DNA from: Mycobacterium sp.
Lineage (GTDB): Bacteria; Actinomycetota; Actinomycetes; Mycobacteriales; Mycobacteriaceae
Assembly (NCBI GenBank): GCA_018882965.1
Contig: VEQY01000007.1
Coordinates: forward strand, 20,570-84,569
Direction of reading: 5' to 3'
Length of the DNA stretch: 64,000 bases
The notes beneath the pieces were generated by a model, which worked only from the letters and a program-made list of their open reading frames with translations, did no database searches and was not told where the DNA came from. Both the position numbers and the translations under genes were made by a program. Shown here one piece after another: positions 8,848-17,577 of the stretch (position 1 is its first letter; each line of letters starts with the position of its first letter).

Positions 8848-11249
8848 GGGATCCGGCTCAGCGAACGGCTTGCGACGCCGGCGTCGAGGGAGCTCCACAG
8901 CGAGCCGTCTGCGCCCGCCACCACCGCGTTGTAGCGGTAGGCCGTCGCCAACGGTTCATCCATCCGGTGCAGCTTGGCGAAGTCCCCCCAGGGCGCGGCG
9001 CCGGGCTGGCCGGTGAACTGGAAGTCCATGAACAAATCCATGCCGGCGGCGTCCAGGCGGATCAGGTAATCGCGGTAAATCTCGCCCATTCGCGGGTCGT
9101 TGCTCGCCGAGTAGAAAGCGTTCTGATACGGCGCATTTCGGCCGTCGAGGTGCGCGCCGCCCTCGTAGGCGACCAGCTCCACCGGCCGACCCAGCCGGGC
9201 TGACCAGTCGTTAGCCAGCTGCTCGTGATCGACCGTCCACTGCACGGAGGTGGCCACGTTGGCCCGGGTGTCGGCGATCACCCGATCGACGCCTGTGGCG
9301 GCGGTGTAGCCGGCTCGCTGCTCGTCGGTCGGGGTGATGTAGGGCGCGATGGCGATCGCGTCGAACGAACCGCCCATGTTCTGCAGGATCTGATCGGTCA
9401 CCCAGCTGACCGCTGCCCAGCCGGCTGCCACCCGGACAAGCTCGAGGCCGGACTGTCCGGCGAACACCTGTGACCAGATGTCCAGATCGCGCTTGGCCTC
9501 CTGGCCGGCGATGATCCACTGTCCGAAGTCGGGATCCAGCCCGGCTGCCCGTGCCCGGTCGGCCACCCAGGCCGAGGCTTCGAAACCCCAGCCGAAATTC
9601 CAAATCTCGTTGGACCATTCGACGTACACCGAGCGGCCGGGTTCCAGATGGTTGCGCACGTAGGTGGCAAAGTTGCGCACGAAGGTGTCGTCGGCTTGGT
9701 GCGGCATGGTGAACCACGGGTCGGCGTCGAGTTCGTTGGCCAACTCCACCATGTACTCCAGCGCGATGCCATTGACCGTCGGCTCGCTGGGCGTGCCCCC
9801 GGAACCTGAGCCCTGCCGGATGTCGTCGGCATCGCGGCGCTGGGACCACGTCACGATGTCGGAGGAGTTGGTCTCCTGCATGGCCATGAAGCGCAGCGCG
9901 GGAAATGGCGCGAGCCTTTTCAGGAACAGCGGGTGGAATGGTGAGAACGCCGCACCCGGCTGCCAGCGCTGCCCGGCAAAGCTCTGACCCTCATAGTCGG
10001 GCATCCAGACGTTGAAGTCGCGGACCGGATCGGCCGGACTGGTCTCCTCGATGCGCAGATAGATGCCACTGTCGGAGGGTGTCACCAGAAGTTCGGCGAA
10101 GTTGCGCCCGGCCGCTGTGCGTCCGGTGGCCGTGACCTCGGCGTCGAAACCGAAGCTCACGACCCCGGAGCCGTCCCACTCGGCGTGGTAGGTCCCACCC
10201 GCGTAGCCGCCGCTGAGGCCGTTGAACATCAGCGTGCCGGCGAACTGCTTCATTGCGACGCCGTTCTGCATCCATGTCTTGAGGGAGCGGACGTTTCCAT
10301 CGGCGTCAACATCCAGGATGGGCGCGTCGGCAGCCTCCCATGTCAGGCCGAAGGTCTGCGGGTTGAACGCCTGGGAGATCCACGGCCGGGACGCCTTGAA
10401 CGCGTCGGTGAAGGTCCACGCCGGCGACCAGTCGACGATGCTCTCGAGGTTCATTCCGACAGCCATGCGGCCGCCACCGGGTTCGGCCGGGTCGGGGGGA
10501 TCGATGTCGGGCTCGCCGGTCGTGAACGGGGCGACGACGACGGTGACGGCCGACGTGCTGGTGTCTCCGCGCGAGCCGAGCAGCCCGAAGCTGAGCAGAT
10601 GGATCAGACCGGCCAGACCGTGGATGGCGAACCCGCTGGGGGCGTCGCTGACGGTGACCTCGAAGGTGTCGGTCACTCCGGCGGCCAGGGCCGCGGGGGT
10701 GGGTGTGTAGGTCCAGGTGCCGTCGGCGGCCACCGCCGCGGTGCCCCGCTCGGGCTGGGAGGTCACGGTGAAGGCCAGGCGCGGGCTGTCGGGGTCGACG
10801 GCGTTCAGCGATCCGGTGACCACCCCGGCGGGACTCTGCGCGCTCTGGGTGGGGCTCATCCGCGGCGTCTGGTTGTTGAACAGTGCCGAGAGCCGGGAGA
10901 GCAACCCCGTCGACTGACTCGCCGACGGCCCGGCGGCAACTCGGGACGCCGGATTCACGCCGGCGGGGGTGGCCGCGGCGGGTGCCGCGGGAGCGGACTC
11001 GTTGGGGCTCGCGTGCAGGACCTGCCGATCCGCGGCGGGCCGTGCGGTTTCTCGGCCACCGCCGCGCTCGGCAGCCCTGGAGGCCGACCCTTTCGCCGGC
11101 GACGCGTTCGCGGTTGCGGAGGCCGTGGAGTCCGGGGGTTCTGCGGGATCAGCGGAGGCGACAGCGGCGGTACCCACTGCGAGAACCGCGCCGATACCCA
11201 GCGCGGCGGCAAGCGGTCCGAGTCGCCCGATGAAGTTTGCTGCACTCAC
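8844..11249 (-). CDS. Secreted modular protein: Ig/cadherin-like N-module plus clan GH-A-like catalytic domain
   Basis: Signal peptide; GVVTGSLNAVDPDSPRLAFTVTSQPERGTAAVAADGTWTYTPT; YVEWSNEIWNF and AYEGG as putative acid/base and nucleophile motifs. GTG start inferred. Confidence 0.65.
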   Translation of the reverse strand: MSAANFIGRLGPLAAALGIGAVLAVGTAAVASADPAEPPDSTASATANASPAKGSASRAAERGGGRETARPAADRQVLHASPNESAPAAPAAATPAGVNPASRVAAGPSASQSTGLLSRLSALFNNQTPRMSPTQSAQSPAGVVTGSLNAVDPDSPRLAFTVTSQPERGTAAVAADGTWTYTPTPAALAAGVTDTFEVTVSDAPSGFAIHGLAGLIHLLSFGLLGSRGDTSTSAVTVVVAPFTTGEPDIDPPDPAEPGGGRMAVGMNLESIVDWSPAWTFTDAFKASRPWISQAFNPQTFGLTWEAADAPILDVDADGNVRSLKTWMQNGVAMKQFAGTLMFNGLSGGYAGGTYHAEWDGSGVVSFGFDAEVTATGRTAAGRNFAELLVTPSDSGIYLRIEETSPADPVRDFNVWMPDYEGQSFAGQRWQPGAAFSPFHPLFLKRLAPFPALRFMAMQETNSSDIVTWSQRRDADDIRQGSGSGGTPSEPTVNGIALEYMVELANELDADPWFTMPHQADDTFVRNFATYVRNHLEPGRSVYVEWSNEIWNFGWGFEASAWVADRARAAGLDPDFGQWIIAGQEAKRDLDIWSQVFAGQSGLELVRVAAGWAAVSWVTDQILQNMGGSFDAIAIAPYITPTDEQRAGYTAATGVDRVIADTRANVATSVQWTVDHEQLANDWSARLGRPVELVAYEGGAHLDGRNAPYQNAFYSASNDPRMGEIYRDYLIRLDAAGMDLFMDFQFTGQPGAAPWGDFAKLHRMDEPLATAYRYNAVVAGADGSLWSSLDAGVASRSLSRIP

Positions 11250-11470
11250 GATGGGGTCCTGAGCAGTAGCTGAGATAATGCTGTGATTTAAGCACAGCTG
11301 CTCCGCAGGCGGAAGCATTTCGCTGTCTGACTTTCTCCTTCCTGGCCTCCCGTCACCGTGCGACACCCCGGCTCGGACCTGACCCTGCTCGCCCCAGCGT
11401 TTTTCAGTGACTCGAACGCACTGGTGTGCTTAGCTGAGCTTGCAATACGCGGTCTGGGCAAGGGGGCTTC

Positions 11471-12175
11471 GTGACCGATTCGGTTCTGCACTCGTCTCCG
11501 CGTGCCCTGGCCAGCGCCGTCAGCGGACTGATCGTCATCGCGGGTCTGGTGTCGGCACCGCCCGCACCGGCGGCCCTGACGGCGGCTCGCGTTGAGGTTG
11601 CGGCGATATCGCTGCAGTCCGTCAGTAGCGCAGCGCCGGGCCCGGACCAGATCCTTGAGGCGGTCGTCACGGTCTCGCTGGCGGCCGCCGCCATGCCGCT
11701 CTGGTACGTGGCGTTCCCCGTCACGTTGCCGCTGAGTCTCGCGCTCGGCGGCCTGCTGATCGAACTCGTCGACATCGGCGGGCTGGACACCCCGGTGACC
11801 GCGATCCTCGGCAGCGTCGCCCTAGGAGCCGGGATCTTCGCCGCCGGCCCGCTCGGTTTCGCTCTGGCCGAGGTCCTGCCGCGGTTCACCCCCGGTGCCT
11901 CCGCGGTGGCTACGCGCGCGCAACGTTCGACGGCGGCGGTCACGGTCCCCCGGCCGGCGATGCACCCGCCCAAGACAGCTCGCACCGCAGCGGTCGCCGA
12001 GCAGTCCCGGACGGGGTCAGGGCCGGACCGGGCCGCTCGATCCGGCACGCCGAAGAAGGCTGCGGCACGCACCGCGGATCAGCGGGCAAAGAGGGATTCC
12101 GGTAATCGGGCATCCAGAAGTACTGTTTCACCACAGACCCGAGGGCGTTCTGTGACGACGATCGGAGAACCGTGA
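11471..12175 (+). CDS. Hypothetical exported/membrane protein with basic C-terminal tail
   Basis: ORF with signal-like N-terminus and hydrophobic segments; GTGA overlap with next gene. Confidence 0.6.
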   Translation: MTDSVLHSSPRALASAVSGLIVIAGLVSAPPAPAALTAARVEVAAISLQSVSSAAPGPDQILEAVVTVSLAAAAMPLWYVAFPVTLPLSLALGGLLIELVDIGGLDTPVTAILGSVALGAGIFAAGPLGFALAEVLPRFTPGASAVATRAQRSTAAVTVPRPAMHPPKTARTAAVAEQSRTGSGPDRAARSGTPKKAAARTADQRAKRDSGNRASRSTVSPQTRGRSVTTIGEP

Positions 12176-15100
12176 GCAAAGTCAAGCGCATCTGTGTCAG
12201 CGTCGCGGCGGCCGGCGTGCTCGCCGGGGTGGGCGCTGGGGCGAGCCTGCTCACACCGATCAGCGCGAGCGCCGACACCGAAACCGGGCAGGCCGCCGAC
12301 GCACCGGCGGAATCGGCGAAGTCGGGCGCGCGGACTTCGTCGCGCGAGTCGCGCGGTCCCGCGCGCAGCACCTCTGCTGCAACCCCCGCTGATCCCCGTC
12401 CCGCGGCGGCAGACTCCGCGCCGCGGCGCAGCACGAGCCCGGCGGCGGGGCAACGCGACAACGATCGATCAGCGCGCCCGGCAGACCCCCGGCCGACCGT
12501 CGGCACCGACTCGTCCCCGACACGAAACTCGTCCACCCGGCAGAGCACCGAACGCCGGCCGGCGCCGGCCATCACCGAGACCGGCACAGTGTCTTCGGCG
12601 GCGCCCGCGTCCACGAGCGCATCCGTCGAGCCGGCGTCCGCCGAAGCCGCGCCCGCGCCCGCCGTCCCGGCCACCCCGGCGCCCGAACCCCTCACCCTGC
12701 CCCCGCTGCCGGTGCCCGCGGCGCCGGCGTCACCCGGCACCGCGGTCTCTGGTGCTGGTTCGGTTGCGTCGACGCGTCGGCGGGTCAGTGCCGGTGATGC
12801 TGTGGCGCAGGTGGCTGCCGATCCGGCGCATGTGTTGCTGATCGGGGTCGATGGGATCAATCTCGATGCGATCCTCAACGACCCGACCAACGACAACTTC
12901 TTCGAGCTGATGGCTCAGGGTGTCACCGGCGCCACGACGATGGTCGGTCACACCACCCTGTCGGGTCCGTCGTGGACCTCCATCCTGGCCGGGGTGTGGG
13001 ACAGCAAGAGCGGTGTCATCAACAACATCTTCAGCCCGGTGCCCTACGAGAGCTGGCCCACGGTGTTCAACCTGCTCGAGTACCACGACCCGAACATCCA
13101 GACCACGGTGGTCGCCGACTGGGGCTTCATCACCGACATCGCCGCCGCCGGCGGCTATCCCGCCGACACCATCAACTTCGTCGCCCAGGTCGAAGGCGAC
13201 GAAGACTGGTCCAAAACCGACGCCGAAGTCACCGCGGACACCGTCGCGCTGATCAGCGCGACCAACCCGACGACGTCAAGCTTCCTGTTCTCCTACCTGG
13301 TGCAGGTCGACGAGGCCTCCCACATGCACGGCGGCTCCTCACCGGAGTACGCCCAAGCCGTCAGCCGCGTCAACACCGACCTGGGCCAGATCCTCGACGC
13401 GGTCAGCCAGTGGGAGAGCGCCACCGGCGAGGACTGGACGGTGCTACTGACCACCGACCACGGCCAGCAGCCGCAACTGGGCTTCGGCCACGGCTTCCAA
13501 ACCCCCGCCGAGACAGCCTCCTTCGTCATCGCCGACATCGCCGGCGATGACGCCAACAACGGCAAACAGAACCTGGCGTACTCGACCGTCGACATCACCC
13601 CCACCATCCTGGAACTCTTCGGCGTGCCGCAGCGCTCGGACTTCGACGGCGTCCCCATCCAGAGCGACCCGACCGTCCTGGAAAGCCTGGTGGCCCCCGA
13701 CGACCTCAAGCAGGCCCTGCTCGCCGCGAAAGCCGCCTTCGGCTACCCCGACATCCCCGAGAACGTCGCCCTGACCATCCGCACCGTCTTCGGGGCCATC
13801 CCCTACTTCCTCAACATCGGCGTCAACGCCGTCGTCGACCAACTACAAGCCATCGTCGACGAGCAGATCATCCTCGTCAGCACCCTCGCCGAAGTAGCCA
13901 AGATCGCCATCCAGATCACCGGCGACCTCCTCGTCGGCGCAACCCAGGCAGTGGCCAAAGCCGTCGGCTACCTCACCGGAGCCGGCGTCATCCCCCCCAC
14001 CGACCCCCCACTGCCACCCCCCACCACCACCAACCAAACACCCCGCACCGTCCTAGCCTCCGCAGTGGGCGCGCAGAGCGCGGTCATAAGCCCCAACCTG
14101 CTGGTGAATCCCGGCGCCGAGGCGGGCGATCCGTCGCTGTCGGGATTCAGCGCGGTCACCGTGCCCGGCTGGACGCTGACCGGGACCCCGACCGTGATCC
14201 GCTACGGCACGCCACGCAACCTGTGGCCGATCGGCCTGAGCTTCGCGATGCCGAACCTGCCGGCCTTCATGGGTTTCCCGACCGCGGCGAGCGGCTCCCC
14301 CAACGGCGGCACCCAGTTCTTCGGCGGCGGCGACGTCGCCACCGCGACGCTGACCCAGGTGGTCGACATCAGCAGCGCCGCGGGTGCCATCGACCTCGGT
14401 GCGGTGCCCTACACCCTCAGCGGCTCGCTGGGCGGCTACCTCGGCGACCCCTCCTCGGCGTCGGTCCAGGTCAACTTCCTCGACAGCAACCGGACCTACC
14501 TCGGCGCAGACCAGATCGGTCCGGTTGGTGTGCTAGACCGCTTCTTCCAGACCGGGTTCCGTCAGCGCGAGACCACCGGCGTGCTGCCGCAGGGCACCCG
14601 CTACGCCCAGGTCGTCTTGACCCTGACCGACCGCAGTCCCGTCCTGATCGGTCTCGCCGCGGACTACAACAACGCCTACGCCGATGACCTTTCGTTCACC
14701 ATCGGTGCGGACCTGCCCGCCCCGGGCGCGCCCGCACCGCCGCCCTCGACGGTGGGTGAACTCGACCACGTCTACATGGTCTACATGGAGAACAAGGGCT
14801 ACACCGACATCGCCGGAAGCCCGTTGGCACCGTTCATCAACAGCCTGATCAACGCGTACGGATCAGCCACCGAATACCACGGCCTGACCCATCCCAGCCT
14901 GCCGAACTACTACCCGATCATGGGAGGCCAGGACTTCGGGCTGACCTATAACTGCGACAGGCCGTGCATCGAAGCCGATACCACGCTGGTCTCCAACATC
15001 GAGGATGCCGGCAAGTCCTGGCGCGGCTACGCGCAGAGCATGCCGATAGGCGCACCCCTGGAGAGTTCCGGCGATTACTCGACCGAACAGCTGCCGTTCC

Positions 15101-15666
15101 CAGCCTTCAATAGCATCGGCGGCGGTGACCCGGAATACGCGGCGACGCACATGTTCCCGCTGGAACAGATGGCGATCGACCTTCGGTCCTCAGCGACCGC
15201 GCCGAACTTCGCCTGGTTCGCCGCGAACGAGAACTTCAACGGCGAGGGCCCGGTCGACTTCCCCTGGGGTGCATTGCAGTTCGCGCTCAGCCAGTTGGAG
15301 ACCGGCAACCCCTACAACGTCCCCGCACTCGATCAGTTCCTGTCCGAAACGGTGCCGGTGATCCTGAACTCGAACGCCTGGAATGACCCCGCGAGAAAGT
15401 CGGCCCTCTTCATCACCTTCGACGAGGACAACAACAACACCTCGCTGGGTTTCGGTGACCAGGCCAACCGGGTCGTCATGGTGGTGATCCCGTCACCGGG
15501 TGCCGTGGCGGCCGGCATGCGTAGCGGCCCGTTCCTGGCCACCAACCATTACAACCACTACAGCCTGCTGCGGACGATCGAGGAGGCCCTCAGGCTGCCG
15601 CCGCTGACCAACAACGACCGCTACGCGGTCCCGATGAACGAGTTCTGGGGAAGCGTCCTGGTCTAG
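12172..15666 (+). CDS. Secreted tri-modular protein: nucleotide pyrophosphatase/phosphodiesterase domain + jelly-roll-like module + AcpA/phospholipase C-like phosphoesterase
   Basis: N-domain LLIGVDGINLDAIL, TTLSGPSWTSILAG, TTDHGQQPQLGFGHG; middle NLLVNPGAEAGDPSLSGFS...PGWTL; C-domain VYMVYMENKGYTDI, SLPNYYPIMGG, FITFDEDNNN, NHYNHYSLLRTIEEAL. Confidence 0.85.
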   Translation: MSKVKRICVSVAAAGVLAGVGAGASLLTPISASADTETGQAADAPAESAKSGARTSSRESRGPARSTSAATPADPRPAAADSAPRRSTSPAAGQRDNDRSARPADPRPTVGTDSSPTRNSSTRQSTERRPAPAITETGTVSSAAPASTSASVEPASAEAAPAPAVPATPAPEPLTLPPLPVPAAPASPGTAVSGAGSVASTRRRVSAGDAVAQVAADPAHVLLIGVDGINLDAILNDPTNDNFFELMAQGVTGATTMVGHTTLSGPSWTSILAGVWDSKSGVINNIFSPVPYESWPTVFNLLEYHDPNIQTTVVADWGFITDIAAAGGYPADTINFVAQVEGDEDWSKTDAEVTADTVALISATNPTTSSFLFSYLVQVDEASHMHGGSSPEYAQAVSRVNTDLGQILDAVSQWESATGEDWTVLLTTDHGQQPQLGFGHGFQTPAETASFVIADIAGDDANNGKQNLAYSTVDITPTILELFGVPQRSDFDGVPIQSDPTVLESLVAPDDLKQALLAAKAAFGYPDIPENVALTIRTVFGAIPYFLNIGVNAVVDQLQAIVDEQIILVSTLAEVAKIAIQITGDLLVGATQAVAKAVGYLTGAGVIPPTDPPLPPPTTTNQTPRTVLASAVGAQSAVISPNLLVNPGAEAGDPSLSGFSAVTVPGWTLTGTPTVIRYGTPRNLWPIGLSFAMPNLPAFMGFPTAASGSPNGGTQFFGGGDVATATLTQVVDISSAAGAIDLGAVPYTLSGSLGGYLGDPSSASVQVNFLDSNRTYLGADQIGPVGVLDRFFQTGFRQRETTGVLPQGTRYAQVVLTLTDRSPVLIGLAADYNNAYADDLSFTIGADLPAPGAPAPPPSTVGELDHVYMVYMENKGYTDIAGSPLAPFINSLINAYGSATEYHGLTHPSLPNYYPIMGGQDFGLTYNCDRPCIEADTTLVSNIEDAGKSWRGYAQSMPIGAPLESSGDYSTEQLPFPAFNSIGGGDPEYAATHMFPLEQMAIDLRSSATAPNFAWFAANENFNGEGPVDFPWGALQFALSQLETGNPYNVPALDQFLSETVPVILNSNAWNDPARKSALFITFDEDNNNTSLGFGDQANRVVMVVIPSPGAVAAGMRSGPFLATNHYNHYSLLRTIEEALRLPPLTNNDRYAVPMNEFWGSVLV

Positions 15667-15682
15667 TGGCCTTCCCATCCTG

Positions 15683-16543
15683 ATGGCTCACTACGCGGTC
15701 ACCGGCTCAGCGTCGGGCATGGGTGCGGCGACGGCGCGCAAGCTGCGTGCTCTCGGGCACACCGTGGTGGGCGTCGACATCGCCGGAGCCGAGGTCACCG
15801 CCGACCTGTCGGCGGTGGAGGGTCGGCGCGCTGCGGCAACCGGAGTCCTGGTGGCCTGCGACGGCAGGCTCGACGGCGCCGTGCTGGCAGCCGGCGTCGG
15901 TCCGACGCCGGGCACCGAACGGGTGATCACCGAGGTCAACTACCTCGGCGTGGTGGAACTCCTCGACGCCTGGCGCCCCGCCCTCGCCGCGACGGAGCGC
16001 GCGAAAGTTGTTGTGTTCTCGAGTAACTCCACAACGACCGTGCCCGCAGTGCCCCGCCGCGCTGTCCGCGCCCTGCTCGCCGGTGACAGTGACAGGGCAC
16101 TGCGGGCCTACCGGATCTTCGGGCGCAATGCACCCGCAATGGCGTACGCGGCCTCCAAGATCGCCGTCAGCCGCTGGGTGCGCCGTGAGGCGGTGTCGCA
16201 GCAGTGGGCCGGTGCGGGCATCCGGCTCAATGCACTGGCACCCGGTGCGATCCGGACACCGATGCTGGAGCGGCAACTCTCCACACCTGCCGAGGCGAGA
16301 GCGGTGCGCTCCTTTCCGGTACCGATCGGGGGATTCGGCGACCCCGATCAGATCGCCGACTGGGCCGTGTTCATGCTCTCCGATGCCGCCGACTTTCTCT
16401 GCGGTAGCGTGATTTTCGTCGACGGTGGATCGGATGCTTTTTTCCGCGCCGACGACTGGCCGGTGGCCGTTCCGGCCCGTCGGTTGCTGTCCTATCTCAG
16501 GCGCACCCGACAGTTCAGCAGGACCGAAAGGAGTCGGCGGTGA
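15683..16543 (+). CDS. SDR family oxidoreductase
   Basis: TGSASGMGAATARKL Rossmann motif, YAASKIAVSRWVR, C-terminal DGGSDAFFR. Confidence 0.88.
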   Translation: MAHYAVTGSASGMGAATARKLRALGHTVVGVDIAGAEVTADLSAVEGRRAAATGVLVACDGRLDGAVLAAGVGPTPGTERVITEVNYLGVVELLDAWRPALAATERAKVVVFSSNSTTTVPAVPRRAVRALLAGDSDRALRAYRIFGRNAPAMAYAASKIAVSRWVRREAVSQQWAGAGIRLNALAPGAIRTPMLERQLSTPAEARAVRSFPVPIGGFGDPDQIADWAVFMLSDAADFLCGSVIFVDGGSDAFFRADDWPVAVPARRLLSYLRRTRQFSRTERSRR

Positions 16544-16998
16544 GGCGATGGGTGCGCGTGTTGACCGGACTCAGTGCGCTGCTCATCGCGCTTGTCCCCG
16601 CAATGACCGCGTGCGGGGGCCGCTCCGAGCCGGCTTCGGCCGGACCGCAGACCACCACGATCGAGATCTCCTACGACGATCTGCTCAAGCAGCAGCGGAT
16701 CAGCCGCAGCGTGAGCCTCACGGTCGGCGACACCCTGCAGATCAGCCTGGGCGCCAATCCCTCCACCGGCTATCAGTGGGCCGAGCAGATGACTATCACT
16801 GACGCCAAGGTGCTGACCCAGACCGGGCACGAGAGCATCGCCGCATCCGAGGGACGTCCGGGTGCCGCGGGCAGCGACGTGTGGGTGCTGCAGGCGATGG
16901 GGCCGGGATCGGCGACGGTGAGCACTTCCTACAGCCGGCCCTGGGCCGGAGGCGAGCAGGACACCTGGTCGTTCACCGCCGACGTCACGGTACGGTGA
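16540..16998 (+). CDS. Chagasin-like (I42 family) protease inhibitor lipoprotein
   Basis: Lipobox AMTAC; chagasin motifs NPSTGYQW, GRPGAAGSDVW, SRPW. GTGA overlap with preceding SDR. Confidence 0.78.
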   Translation: MRRWVRVLTGLSALLIALVPAMTACGGRSEPASAGPQTTTIEISYDDLLKQQRISRSVSLTVGDTLQISLGANPSTGYQWAEQMTITDAKVLTQTGHESIAASEGRPGAAGSDVWVLQAMGPGSATVSTSYSRPWAGGEQDTWSFTADVTVR

Positions 16999-17038
16999 AC
17001 CCCGCGAGTCACTCTCGTATCTTCCGTCACTGCCTGTT

Positions 17039-17044
17039 TAGGCT
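17039..17044 (+). promoter_or_regulatory. Candidate -10 (TAGGCT) of a leaderless promoter
   Basis: TAGGCT + 6 nt + GTG 17051. Confidence 0.55.
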
Positions 17045-17050
17045 GGCCGG

Positions 17051-17563
17051 GTGCGTATCTCTCCCGCCGTGCGGACCGGTCTGGCCGCGGTCTGGATCGT
17101 CGCTGCCGGCCTGATGGCCGGATGCACCACCACGGTCAACGGCGCAGCGGTCTGTTCGGGTTGCGGTGGTATCGAACCGGAATTTCCCCGCCCGACCGCG
17201 CGGCCGGGTCCGCCGGCCGGTGCGGAGGTACTGCCCCCCAACACCAACGGCTACGTCTACATCGAAACCAGGTCGGGGGCGACCCGCTGCCAGATCTCGG
17301 CCGACACCGTGGGGTGCGAGTCGCAGTTCACCGACTCGCCGGTCATCGATGGCGAGTACGCGACCGGGGTCGAGGTCTCCTCCAGTGGAAGCAACCGCTG
17401 GGTGGTGGGCAACCTCGGCGCCATGCCCACTACGACGATCGACTACGCCGTCTATGAGGCGGTCGGCTGGACCATCGAGGCGGACAGCGAGGGCACCCTG
17501 TTCACGAACGGCACCACCGGCCATGGCATGTACGTAAGCACGGACCAAGTGGAGTTCTTCTAG
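17051..17563 (+). CDS. Hypothetical lipoprotein
   Basis: Signal with lipobox LMAGC; secreted domain ending TDQVEFF. Confidence 0.7.
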   Translation: MRISPAVRTGLAAVWIVAAGLMAGCTTTVNGAAVCSGCGGIEPEFPRPTARPGPPAGAEVLPPNTNGYVYIETRSGATRCQISADTVGCESQFTDSPVIDGEYATGVEVSSSGSNRWVVGNLGAMPTTTIDYAVYEAVGWTIEADSEGTLFTNGTTGHGMYVSTDQVEFF

Positions 17564-17565
17564 CC

Positions 17566-17571
17566 TAGGCT
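17566..17571 (+). promoter_or_regulatory. Candidate -10 (TAGGCT) of a leaderless promoter
   Basis: TAGGCT + 6 nt + GTG 17578. Confidence 0.55.
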
Positions 17572-17577
17572 GACTGG

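Noticed and set aside
11278-11296. GCTGTG-ATTTAAG-CACAGC hairpin upstream of the GH-like gene
   Set aside because: Small stem with no second copy or clear promoter context; could be chance.
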